In this document: positions 35,215 through 42,885 of the stretch, piece after piece
How the letters are laid out: the number at the start of each line of letters is the position of its first letter
How positions within the stretch are numbered: position 1 is the stretch's first letter
Assembly (NCBI GenBank): GCA_028688225.1
Contig: JAQTYQ010000014.1
Coordinates: 1 to 64,000, forward strand
Direction: 5' to 3'
From: Opitutaceae bacterium
GTDB lineage: Bacteria; Verrucomicrobiota; Verrucomicrobiia; Opitutales; Opitutaceae
DNA: 64,000 nucleotides
Translations under genes and position numbers: made by a program
Notes under the pieces: generated by a model
The model's input: the letters and a program-made list of their open reading frames with translations, nothing else
The model's database searches: none
Told to the model about the DNA's origin: nothing

Positions 35215-35250
35215 TTTTACAGGAGGCAACGAAGAGAACGGAGAAAATGA
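35215..35250. repeat. TTTTACAGGAGG...GGAGAAAATG repeat providing the cyclase start
   Basis: TTTTACAGGAGGCAACGAAG, then AGAACGGAGAAAATGA. The terminal GGAG and ATG serve as Shine-Dalgarno and start codon of the lasso cyclase gene. The copy at 34561 has the same GGAGAAAATG without a gene behind it. Confidence 0.6.
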
Positions 35251-37181
35251 GCGCAATCTGCGGCCTGCTTCGATTGGATGGCCGGCCCGTGACCGCCGAG
35301 AATCTGCGGCCGGCAATGGAGGCGGTGGCCCAGTATGGCCGGGATGGAAGCGGCGTCTGGACGCTCGGCGCAGTCGGTTTCGGACATCGACTCATGAGGT
35401 TGACGCCGGAGTCAGCGCATGAGCAGCAGCCCATAACGCGAGGTAACCTGACCCTCACGGCCGACGCGCGGATCGACAACCGCGATGAGCTTTTCGCCGA
35501 ACTGTCGGTGCGGTCGGCCGAGCGGTCGTGCATGACGGATGGCGAACTGGTGCTGCTGGCTTATACCAAATGGAGAGAGGATTGCCCGAAGCACCTGATC
35601 GGCGATTACGCGTTTGCGATCTGGGACGAGCCCGCCCGGCGCCTGTTTTGCGCGCGCGACCACATCGGCGCCCGGCCGTTCTTCTACTACCATTCCCCGG
35701 CTCTATTCGCTTTCGCCACCGATATCCGCGGTGTGCTGGCCTTCCCCGGTGTGCCGGCCGAGATCGACGAAGTGGAGGTTGCGCAGATGCTGCTGTCCGA
35801 ATCGCCGGGTTACCACGACAACGAGCACACGTTCTTTCGCGATGTGCGGAAGCTCACTTTCGGGCATTACTTGACGGTGGATAGCGGAACGTTGCATACG
35901 AAGCGCTACTGGCGACCAGAGGATGTTCCTCCGTTGACGCTGCCAACGACGGAAGATTACGCCCAACGCCTGCACGATCTCGTCCGGCAGGCGGTGGCCG
36001 ACCGGCTGCGTACGGATAAGCCGACCGGTGCGCATCTGAGCGGCGGTCTCGACTCGTCGTCGATCGCGGTGCTCGCGGCGCAGCTGCTGCGTGAGCGCGG
36101 CGCGACGCCTCCGGCGGTGTTCTCCTGGTCCCCACCGCCGGGCCCACCGCCCTACACGGACGAGCACAAGCGGATCGAGGCGGTGTGCCGGCAGGAGGGT
36201 TTGGCGCCGATCTACAACGACCAAACCGAGGCAGAATGGAACGCCGTTCTCGACGCAGAGTCCGCCACGCGGCCGGTGTTGACCGTGGCAAACGAGCGGC
36301 ACCTGCAACGCCGGGCCGAGTTGCTCGGCGTTCGCGTGATTCTGTCGGGCTGGGGCGGAGACGAGGCGGCAAGCTTCAATGGCCGGGGATTGCTCGCGGA
36401 ATACGTGAGGAACTGGCGTTGGGGCGACGCGATTGCGTATCTGCGATCGCGCGGAAGCATCCGGCAGCCGCGCAGCCTGCTGAACGTTGCGCGCGTGTTC
36501 TGGCGCGACGGTGTACTTCCGCTTTTGAGCTCGGCAACCTATGAAAGATTCAACCCGTACTCTCGCGGTCCCTCCATGATTCGGGAGGATTTTCTGGAGC
36601 GAATCCGTGCGCACCTACGGCAAGTGCAAAAACCGCCGCGAGAGGTTCCGGGCGGGCGGCAATGCCAGTGGCAACTCTATTACGCGGGCCATATCACCGC
36701 CCGGATCGAATCATGGGCGGCCCTAGGCGCGGACTGCAATCTCGTCTACGGCTATCCCCTGCTCGACCGGCGGGTGCTTGAGTTCGTCTACGCCATCCCG
36801 GTGGAACTTCACGCCCGGGATGGACGAGGGCGCTACCTGTGCCGGAAAGCGATGGAGTGGGTGTTGCCGCCCGGAATAACGAACGAAGCCATGAAACAAG
36901 AAATGGTTCTGGAGGGGCAGGCTATTTCATGGCGTAATGCCCGGCTGGACCGCTGGGCCGCAGAGTTGGGCAGCAGCGCTGCCAATTGGGAAAATCCGTG
37001 GGTCGATATTGCGCGTCTGCGAGGCAATCTGACGGGTGGTTCAACGGCACGGAGAAGGCCCTACGGCAAAATTCCCCTCACATGCGCACTGACCGGCGTA
37101 AGCCTTTGGCGGCACTGGAAAAACAGCTCGACACCTTCTCGATCAGAGAGCTACGCTTACTTAAAATCAACAAACTTATGA
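35247..37181 (+). CDS. Lasso-peptide macrolactam synthetase (C, asparagine-synthetase-like)
   Basis: A 644-aa two-domain protein. The N-terminal class II amidotransferase-like domain begins MSAICGLLRLDG, without the Cys2 needed for glutaminase, as in lasso cyclases. The synthetase domain has the PP-loop HLSGGLDSSS (SGGLDS at 265-270) and SGWGGDEAASFNGRG. It adenylates the ring Asp/Glu side chain and lets the core's N-terminal amine attack, closing the lasso ring. The start uses the ATG supplied by an upstream repeat. Its TGA overlaps the precursor ATG by 4 nt, so precursor and cyclase are translationally coupled. Confidence 0.9.
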   Translation: MSAICGLLRLDGRPVTAENLRPAMEAVAQYGRDGSGVWTLGAVGFGHRLMRLTPESAHEQQPITRGNLTLTADARIDNRDELFAELSVRSAERSCMTDGELVLLAYTKWREDCPKHLIGDYAFAIWDEPARRLFCARDHIGARPFFYYHSPALFAFATDIRGVLAFPGVPAEIDEVEVAQMLLSESPGYHDNEHTFFRDVRKLTFGHYLTVDSGTLHTKRYWRPEDVPPLTLPTTEDYAQRLHDLVRQAVADRLRTDKPTGAHLSGGLDSSSIAVLAAQLLRERGATPPAVFSWSPPPGPPPYTDEHKRIEAVCRQEGLAPIYNDQTEAEWNAVLDAESATRPVLTVANERHLQRRAELLGVRVILSGWGGDEAASFNGRGLLAEYVRNWRWGDAIAYLRSRGSIRQPRSLLNVARVFWRDGVLPLLSSATYERFNPYSRGPSMIREDFLERIRAHLRQVQKPPREVPGGRQCQWQLYYAGHITARIESWAALGADCNLVYGYPLLDRRVLEFVYAIPVELHARDGRGRYLCRKAMEWVLPPGITNEAMKQEMVLEGQAISWRNARLDRWAAELGSSAANWENPWVDIARLRGNLTGGSTARRRPYGKIPLTCALTGVSLWRHWKNSSTPSRSESYAYLKSTNL

Positions 37182-37345
37182 ACGACGAAAGTGTTATTAC
37201 TCCTGACACCCCGTCGCCGGTCATTCGAGACCAAAGTCGTCGGCACTGGGAAACGCCTTGTTTGGAGCCGCTGGATGTTGTGGACAAAACTAATAAGGTG
37301 TCCATTTTCCCCAGTGAACTTGGCACCTACGCGGCACCATCTTGA
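37178..37345 (+). CDS. Putative lasso-peptide precursor (A)
   Basis: A 55-aa peptide directly after the cyclase (ATGA overlap). The leader has W24-x-x-P27-x-L29 (WETPCL), a good match to the YxxPxL motif read by B1, then EPLDVVDKTN with Thr38 at position -2, the usual cleavage mark. Cutting after Asn39 gives the core KVSIFPSELGTYAAPS. Glu47 is core residue 8, the right place for an 8-residue ring with the core's N-terminal amine. Lys as residue 1 is unusual; most lasso peptides start with Gly, Ala, Ser or Cys. The final Ser55 fits the HprK-like kinase. Cleavage, ring and modifications are predictions. Confidence 0.72.
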   Translation: MNDESVITPDTPSPVIRDQSRRHWETPCLEPLDVVDKTNKVSIFPSELGTYAAPS

Positions 37346-37451
37346 GGTGTGCTGGGCTCGCTTGCACGGCCAATGGTCGACGCGAAGCTTGGCGTAACGA
37401 GGTGGGAAACAGATTCTGAGGGTGCACCCGGCTGCAGCCGTTGGAGGAACG

Positions 37452-37464
37452 TCCGCGGTGCGGA
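37452..37464. repeat. TCCGCGGTGCGGA palindromic repeat copy
   Basis: TCCGC-GGT-GCGGA also occurs in the terminator after proB (13551-13563) and inside the B2 gene (40623-40635). It is a short stem with the same GGT loop each time. Confidence 0.5.
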
Positions 37465-37495
37465 TTGCTCCGCGCAGCGGCGCCCGTGATGCCAT

Positions 37496-37533
37496 GAAAA
37501 AAAGACCGCCGCCGGTCTTGCCGGAGGCGGTCT
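37496..37533 (-). terminator. Intrinsic terminator after the tail-collar gene
   Basis: On the minus strand AGACCGCC and GGCGGTCT form an 8-bp stem around an inner GC-rich loop, followed by seven T residues. It lies 25 bp past the stop of the leftward tail-collar gene. It may also separate this unit from the lasso precursor on the other strand. Confidence 0.85.
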
Positions 37534-37558
37534 GGGAGATCGAAGCGGCAGCCTGATG

Positions 37559-38164
37559 TCAGGTGCGGGACGGGAAGACGCCCTGCGTCACGATCACATA
37601 GTTGAGCGCCAGAAGCGGCTGCAGGATGCTGAACGGCAAGCTGTTGCCGGCGGGTTGGACCGTCGTGGTCGCAGTCGCGGTGGTGGTTGCCATGCCTGCG
37701 GCCATTGCGGCCGGCGTCCCTGCTCCTGAAGCAGCATAGCCTGTAATGACCTTGGGTGGCGTGTCAGTCGTCGCTACCGAGGTCAGATAGTTATTTGCCG
37801 GGCTTGGCAGCCTCGCAGTCGGCGCGCCAAGCGCGGTGATCGCGGTGGTGGCGTTCACGTTCGTGACCGCTCCGTGGATATGCGCCGGCAGCTCCTTTTG
37901 TGTCAGCGCCACTCCCTCCGCGCCAGCGATCTCGCCAATGAGGTAATTGGAGGTGCCGGGGCTCTGCCCCTGGCCGATCGCCATGCGGCCACCGAGGTTG
38001 GGCAGGCCAAACGTGCTCTGGCCGTTGCCACCGAAGGTGGTTCCGAGGAGCGAGAACAGCGCGGTGTTCTGCTGGATCGGCACGATTGCGCCGTTGCAGA
38101 GTGCGAAGCCCCGGGGGGGCCAGCTGAAACCGAAGATGGTGATTTCGCCTAAGTAATAATCCAT
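37559..38164 (-). CDS. Phage-tail-collar domain protein (MdpB/microcystin-dependent-protein-like)
   Basis: A 201-aa protein. The N-terminal collar domain is clear: YYLGEITIFGFSWPPRGFALCNGAIVPIQQNTALFSLLGTTFGGNGQSTFGLPNLGGRMAIGQG, then LTQKELPAHIHG. The rest is Ala/Thr-rich and of low complexity and ends in a short hydrophobic strand (LNYVIVTQGVFP). Such proteins occur outside prophages as free-standing genes of unknown role; no other phage gene is here. It is followed by an intrinsic terminator and preceded by a DUF6916-like gene in the same direction. Confidence 0.85.
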   Translation of the reverse strand: MDYYLGEITIFGFSWPPRGFALCNGAIVPIQQNTALFSLLGTTFGGNGQSTFGLPNLGGRMAIGQGQSPGTSNYLIGEIAGAEGVALTQKELPAHIHGAVTNVNATTAITALGAPTARLPSPANNYLTSVATTDTPPKVITGYAASGAGTPAAMAAGMATTTATATTTVQPAGNSLPFSILQPLLALNYVIVTQGVFPSRT

Positions 38165-38213
38165 GACAGATGTGGGTTGGGGGTTGAGTTCGGGATTTGG
38201 ATTTTCGCTTGGA

Positions 38214-38522
38214 TCATTGCCCCTCGTCCTTCAGCAAATTGAAAACGGCCTCGTAGATGACGCCGCTTCGCTTCTTCTGGATCGGGACCAGGAACAAATC
38301 GAATCCGCCCAGCGCCGGGTGGCTGAGGCGGTAAAGATGCTGGGGCAGGACGCCGCCGGCGCCGCTGAAAAAGAGGGAGAAGCAACACTGAATCTCATCG
38401 TCGATGTGCAGCTTGACTGCGGTGAGCGTGAAATCACTGGTGCCGCCGTCGTGATGCACGACAAAGGTCTCGTCGACGTGTGGACGATAGCAATCGGGCG
38501 AAGTGAAGGCGGGCGTGGTCAT
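38214..38522 (-). CDS. DUF6916-like small protein
   Basis: A 102-aa soluble protein with segments ETFVVHHDGGTSDFTLTAVKL, CFSLFFSGAGGVLPQHLYRLSHPALGGFDLFLVPI, and YEAVFNLLKD. The PQ-x-Y-x-L-x-H-P-x-LG-x-x-x-x-FLVP stretch is typical of the DUF6916 family as I remember it; the family name should be checked. These proteins are often encoded beside tail-collar proteins, as here (49-nt gap), and might aid their folding or placement. Function unknown. Confidence 0.6.
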   Translation of the reverse strand: MTTPAFTSPDCYRPHVDETFVVHHDGGTSDFTLTAVKLHIDDEIQCCFSLFFSGAGGVLPQHLYRLSHPALGGFDLFLVPIQKKRSGVIYEAVFNLLKDEGQ

Positions 38523-38738
38523 GCACCTTCAGAGGGATGCGGGCATAAGGGCGGCGAACCGAAGCAGAGTCGGCAGAGTAAAGGAATAATTTCGCAATTT
38601 GCACGCCAAAAAACTTTCAAAGAGCCAAATCAGATGGATTCGACTTATGCGGAACGAGGCACGAAGTGGGTTTGACAACGGCGGGGGCCGCGTTGCTCTT
38701 GGCTTCGGAAGATCGCCGTTACCCCGGGTATTCCCCCT

Positions 38739-39269
38739 ATGAATGCTTTCATCAAGCTGCGTCCGGTCGATCCTGACGACGAGCCGTTCTTGTGCGACTT
38801 GCGCGCGCAAGTCGATTCCGAGCGCCTCGGGCTCCGCTACTGGTCTCCCGGGTCTGAGCAAATGGCCCAGGAGATCCTGGCGCTGCAGTTCAAGGCGCAC
38901 AGCGCGCACTACCGGAAGGTCAAATCCAACTGGGACACGAAAGACTGCATCATCGAGTTCGACGGGCAGCGCGTGGGGCGCTTCATCGTCACCCAGGACG
39001 CGAAAGTCGTGCATCTGGCGGACATCGCCGTGCATCGCGATCATCGCGGCAAGGGGATCGGCCAGGCGGTGATCGATGCGACGAAGGCGGAGTGCGTGCA
39101 GAGCAAGCGAACCCTCCGTCTGCACGTCGATCCGCTGAACCCGGCTCTGCAGTTCTATCTGCAGCTCGGGTTTCGCGTCATCGAGCAGAAGCCGACCCAC
39201 CTGCTGATGGAATGGGCGCCGCCATCGTTGCAGGGGAAGAAGCTCTATTTCCCGCCGGGGAAAGCGTAG
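38739..39269 (+). CDS. GNAT-family N-acetyltransferase
   Basis: A 176-aa acetyltransferase. IKLRPVDPDDEPFLCDLRAQ opens the fold; HLADIAVHRDHRGKGIGQAVIDA carries the acetyl-CoA-binding R-x-x-G-x-G/A pattern; LHVDPLNPALQFYLQLGFRVIEQ is the family's C-terminal strand. It transfers an acetyl group from acetyl-CoA to an amine; acceptor unknown. It is divergent from the DUF6916-like gene and convergent with the second sulfotransferase gene, with only 19 nt between stops. Confidence 0.88.
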   Translation: MNAFIKLRPVDPDDEPFLCDLRAQVDSERLGLRYWSPGSEQMAQEILALQFKAHSAHYRKVKSNWDTKDCIIEFDGQRVGRFIVTQDAKVVHLADIAVHRDHRGKGIGQAVIDATKAECVQSKRTLRLHVDPLNPALQFYLQLGFRVIEQKPTHLLMEWAPPSLQGKKLYFPPGKA

Positions 39270-39288
39270 ATCTCGATCTGCGACCCGC

Positions 39289-40224
39289 TCAAAGGACGGC
39301 CAGCCACCGGGCGTAGTGAGGCTCCGCCCATCGCGCCACGGCGGCGAGAATGGCAGGACTGGCCTCTTTCCGCTTGGCCGCGGTGTCCGGCGTGAAACGC
39401 TGGGCCGGATTCTTCGCATCGAACGCCGCCGCCGCCTGAAGACGCGCGCGCTCGTCGCCGGTGAAGGAACACCCGGGAATCACCTCCCAGACGACTTCCG
39501 GCAACCGTTCGTAGTCGACCGGGACGAGCGCGTCGCGATGCTCCCTGGCCGCGCGAAACAGCGCTCCCAGGACCGCCGCGGCATGCTCCTCGCGCGAAAG
39601 CGCGTCGCGGATCGCGGTCGTGAGCCCGAGCTGGCCGGGAGTGACGGTGTCGCGGACGATGGCCAGGCTCGGCATCCGCATCAACGACACCAATACTTCG
39701 ACGGGATCCCGAAAGACAAACAGCATCGGCACGCCCGGAAACGCCCGCTGGATCAGCGGCAGTGAGAAGACATGCCAGCAGGCCAGCTTCACGAACAGCC
39801 GTTCGCCGCCGTCCGCGGGTCTCTGACCGAGTGCGTGAACCGCGCCGCGCAGCCAGGCGATCCGATCGTCGTCGTTCACCTCCGGCACCCGCTGGTTCAG
39901 CCGCAATATCTCGTCGATGATCTGGGGCTCGGAGGCCACGAGGTTGCGGGGAAGCGCCGCCAGCATCTGCGCCAGCAATGTCGAACCACAGCGGGAGACG
40001 TGAAAAATCAACGCCGCGAGCGGCACGCCGGGTGCCACGTCGCGCAAGGCGTTCAACGGCGTGCGGGACCGGCGGGTGCGGGCATTGGCTGGGTTTCCAC
40101 GGCGAAGACGGGCGAGAGTCTCCTCGAAGAATGGCTCGGTGAAGCGCGAGCCATCGGTTGCGATCCATTCAACCAGCGGTTCGCCCGCTTCGAAATCCAG
40201 CCGGAATGGAAGCGCGCCTGTCAT
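39289..40224 (-). CDS. Sulfotransferase-family P-loop protein
   Basis: A 311-aa protein with the PAPS-loop-like FHVSRCGSTLLAQMLAALP (about 88-106) and VFRDPVEVLVSLMRMP for the 3'-phosphate site. The class differs from the first sulfotransferase of this locus and resembles bacterial enzymes annotated only as sulfotransferase family. Substrate unknown. It belongs to the module with tail-collar, DUF6916-like and GNAT genes that lies between the two halves of the lasso locus. Confidence 0.78.
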   Translation of the reverse strand: MTGALPFRLDFEAGEPLVEWIATDGSRFTEPFFEETLARLRRGNPANARTRRSRTPLNALRDVAPGVPLAALIFHVSRCGSTLLAQMLAALPRNLVASEPQIIDEILRLNQRVPEVNDDDRIAWLRGAVHALGQRPADGGERLFVKLACWHVFSLPLIQRAFPGVPMLFVFRDPVEVLVSLMRMPSLAIVRDTVTPGQLGLTTAIRDALSREEHAAAVLGALFRAAREHRDALVPVDYERLPEVVWEVIPGCSFTGDERARLQAAAAFDAKNPAQRFTPDTAAKRKEASPAILAAVARWAEPHYARWLAVL

Positions 40225-40595
40225 GCGATGCCGTCGGGTTCGATCAGGGTAGTCGGAAATCCGCGGGTCAGTCCGCCGCGGCTGGCCTCGGGTCGGATGC
40301 GCCGGGAACGAGTGATGGAACGGCGCCGGCAGGCGGGCAAGCCGGGCGGAAATCCACGGGAGGCAACGACGATGGCGGCCGGGGATGCCTGAGGCGTGGT
40401 CGAAAGCCGCCTGATCCTGGCCGGAAATTCATGCACGCGAGCCGAGACTAGCATCGTTTTTCCCGCTGCCACAACCACAGAACCGGCGTGGCTGAGTGAA
40501 TCGTGGTCTGGGCTTGCCCGGCTCTTTCCAGGGCCCATCTTGGCCGGAGAAATGCCCCGCATCCACCCCTGCCCTTTCGTCCATCTGGAATCCGT
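40225..40595. other. Gap before the B2-D-N operon
   Basis: Between the leftward sulfotransferase and the rightward B2 gene I see only one plausible short reading frame (40396-40599). The first half is GC-rich with no recognisable product on either strand. No terminator or clear promoter was found. Confidence 0.5.
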
Positions 40596-40599
40596 GTGA
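40396..40599 (+). CDS. Short unknown reading frame coupled to B2
   Basis: A possible 67-aa peptide starting with GTG; its TGA overlaps the B2 GTG (GTGA), as expected for coupled genes. The sequence ends GEMPRIHPCPFVHLESV and has no domain I recognise. It could be a leader frame, a remnant of an older cluster gene, or chance. It does not look like a lasso precursor: no YxxPxL-like leader or ring Asp/Glu at core position 7-9 after a Thr -2 site. Confidence 0.3.
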   Translation: MVESRLILAGNSCTRAETSIVFPAATTTEPAWLSESWSGLARLFPGPILAGEMPRIHPCPFVHLESV

Positions 40600-41081
40600 A
40601 ACATCCCGACGCCATCGCCGCATCCGCGGTGCGGAGATTCATGGCCCGATCGCAGGCGGATCGATTGCTGCTGCTTGAAGCGCTGTGCGCCCTGGCCTGG
40701 GCCCGGGTTCTTGCCCTGTGCCTTCCCTTCCGCCGGCTGGCGGCGATGTTGGGCGACCTGGGAACCGCAGGCCCCGAGGCGGCGCCCCCCGCGCATGAGG
40801 AAACCGCCCGGAGGATCGGGTGGGCGGTGGCTGCCATGGCGCGGTATGTGCCGTGGGATGGCCGCTGCCTGACCCAGGCCATTGCCGGCTGGCGGATGCT
40901 GGCGCGACGAGGCATCGCCGGCACCGTCTACCTCGGCGTGAGTGAGGCGCCTGAGCATGGCGGAAAGATGGCTTTCCATGCCTGGCTGCGCTGCGGGTCC
41001 AGTTTTGTGACGGGAGGAGACGGACGCGCCCGCTATCAGGTTCTGGCATGTTTCTCCAGGAAGGCGGGCAACCATGATTGA
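40596..41081 (+). CDS. Lasso-peptide leader protease (B2, transglutaminase-like)
   Basis: A 161-aa cysteine protease of the lasso B2 family. YVPWDGRCLTQAIAGWRMLARRGIAGTVYLGV holds the catalytic Cys, KMAFHAWLRCG the His, and FVTGG follows as usual. It cleaves the leader after the Thr -2 position, presented by B1. It starts with GTG. Its end overlaps the exporter gene by 8 nt, so B2, D and N form one operon. A TCCGCGGTGCGGA repeat copy lies within the early codons. Confidence 0.88.
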   Translation: MKHPDAIAASAVRRFMARSQADRLLLLEALCALAWARVLALCLPFRRLAAMLGDLGTAGPEAAPPAHEETARRIGWAVAAMARYVPWDGRCLTQAIAGWRMLARRGIAGTVYLGVSEAPEHGGKMAFHAWLRCGSSFVTGGDGRARYQVLACFSRKAGNHD

Positions 41082-42885
41082 ACGCTCCCGGCGCGAACTC
41101 CGGCAAAAAGCCTCCATGGTTCGCAAGGGCCTCGGCCTGGTCTGGCGCTCTGCGCGGGGCTGGACCCTGGCCTGGACGATCCTGCTAGTGGCCCAGGGGG
41201 CGATACCAGCTTTGCAGATTCAGCTCACACGGACGGTGGTCAACCGCCTTTCAGGAGTATTCATGGAGGGCGGTTGGAGACACCCCGCAATCTGGATGCC
41301 CATCGGGCTCATCGCCGTGCTCTGGATCGCCGGACAATTGCTTTCCAGTCTATCCGGATGGGTCCGGCTCGCGCAGGCAGAGCGGGTTCAGGATCACGTC
41401 TATTCGCTGATCCACCGGCAGGCGCTGAACCTGGATCTGGCATTCTTCGAGAACCCCGAATCCTACGACCTGCTGCATCGGGCCCGGGTGGATGCCATCA
41501 GCCAGCCCCTCGCCCTGCTGGAAAGTCTCGGGAGTCTGGTCCAGAACGGGCTGACCCTGATCCTGGTGGCCATCCTTCTGGCCGCCTACACCCCGTGGCT
41601 GCCCGTCCTGCTCATCGCCAGCGCCCTGCCCGGGCTCTGGATCGTGGGCAAGCACGTGCTGCGCGAACACCGCTGGCGCGCGGCAAACACCAGCCAGGTC
41701 CGGCGCGCCAGTTACTTCGACTGGATGCTCACCGACCGGGGCAGCGCTGCGGAAATGCGACTCTTCGATCTGGGGCCGCATCATCGGGAAAGTTTCCAGA
41801 AGATCCGGCAACGGCTGCGCGAGGGCCGCATGAATCTGGCGCTGGCGGAGCTGAAGGCAGAACTGGCGGCAGGCCTGCTCTCCTTCTCCGGAGGATTTCT
41901 CGGCATGGGCTGGATGCTGCTGCGGCTGTGGAAAGGACTGGCCCGCCTGGGCGATCTGGTCCTCTGCTACCAGGCATTCCAGCAGGGACAACGGCTGCTG
42001 CGGACCCTCATGGAAAGCGCCGGGCAGATCTACCGCAGCACCCTGTTTCTGGAGAATCTTTTTCATTTCCTGGCCCTGCGATCGTCGCTCCCGGAAAGAT
42101 CGGATCCCCTGCCCGTGCCCGATTCCAGAGGGCATGAGATCCGCTTCGAACAACTTGCGTTCACCTATCCGGGCAGCGAACGGCGCGCCCTCTCCGACTT
42201 CTCGCTCACCCTCCCAGCCCGCACCGTCACGGCCATCGTGGGCCATAACGGCGCCGGGAAGAGCACGCTCGTCAAGCTCCTGTGCCGCTTTTATGATCCC
42301 CAGCAGGGGACCATCCGCATGGACGGCATCGATCTGAAGCATCTCGCCCTGGCGGATCTGAGGAGACAGATCACGGTGCTCTTCCAGGAACCGGTGCACT
42401 ACCACACCACCGCCGCCGAAAACATCGCCATGGGCGATCTCGCTTCGGCCCCGGATCTGGCGCGCATCCGGACAGCTTCGGCATCAGCGGGCGCCGACGG
42501 TCCCATCGAGCGTTTGGAGCACGGGTACGACACCGTCCTGGGCCGATGGTTCGGCGGGGCCGAGCTGAGCGTAGGCGAATGGCAACGCGTGGCTCTGGCG
42601 CGGGCTTTCCTGCGCGACGCGGCCCTGCTGGTGCTGGACGAGCCCACGAGCGCCATGGATTCCTGGGCCGAGATCGAATGGTTGCGCCGCTTTCGGGTCC
42701 TGACCGAAGGGCACACCACGCTCATGATCACCCATCGATTCACGACCGCCATGCACGCGGACAGAATCCACGTGATGGATTGCGGCAGAATCATCGAGTC
42801 GGGTTCTCACGAGGAGCTGCTGGCAGCGGGCGGGCACTACGCCCAATCCTGGAAAGCGCAGATGAGAGAGATTTCACATGCCTGA
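41074..42885 (+). CDS. Lasso-peptide ABC exporter (D)
   Basis: A 603-aa half-transporter with fused membrane and ATPase domains. Hydrophobic segments include WTLAWTILLVAQGAIPAL, WMPIGLIAVLWIAGQLL, LTLILVAILLAAYTPWLPVLLIASALPGLWIV and a late membrane pair. The ATPase has Walker A IVGHNGAGKSTLV, a signature region GGAELSVGEWQRVALARA, Walker B ALLVLDEPTSAMD, and H-loop MITHR. No C39 peptidase domain, consistent with leader removal by B2. It would pump the mature peptide out and give self-protection. It overlaps both neighbours by 8 nt. Confidence 0.88.
   Translation: MIERSRRELRQKASMVRKGLGLVWRSARGWTLAWTILLVAQGAIPALQIQLTRTVVNRLSGVFMEGGWRHPAIWMPIGLIAVLWIAGQLLSSLSGWVRLAQAERVQDHVYSLIHRQALNLDLAFFENPESYDLLHRARVDAISQPLALLESLGSLVQNGLTLILVAILLAAYTPWLPVLLIASALPGLWIVGKHVLREHRWRAANTSQVRRASYFDWMLTDRGSAAEMRLFDLGPHHRESFQKIRQRLREGRMNLALAELKAELAAGLLSFSGGFLGMGWMLLRLWKGLARLGDLVLCYQAFQQGQRLLRTLMESAGQIYRSTLFLENLFHFLALRSSLPERSDPLPVPDSRGHEIRFEQLAFTYPGSERRALSDFSLTLPARTVTAIVGHNGAGKSTLVKLLCRFYDPQQGTIRMDGIDLKHLALADLRRQITVLFQEPVHYHTTAAENIAMGDLASAPDLARIRTASASAGADGPIERLEHGYDTVLGRWFGGAELSVGEWQRVALARAFLRDAALLVLDEPTSAMDSWAEIEWLRRFRVLTEGHTTLMITHRFTTAMHADRIHVMDCGRIIESGSHEELLAAGGHYAQSWKAQMREISHA

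Noticed and set aside
37559-38522. Prophage or contractile injection system from the tail-collar gene
   Set aside because: No capsid, sheath, baseplate, terminase or lysis gene is nearby; collar proteins also occur as free-standing genes.
40225-40595. A second lasso precursor before B2
   Set aside because: No short frame there has a YxxPxL-like leader, Thr at -2 and an acidic residue at core position 7-9.
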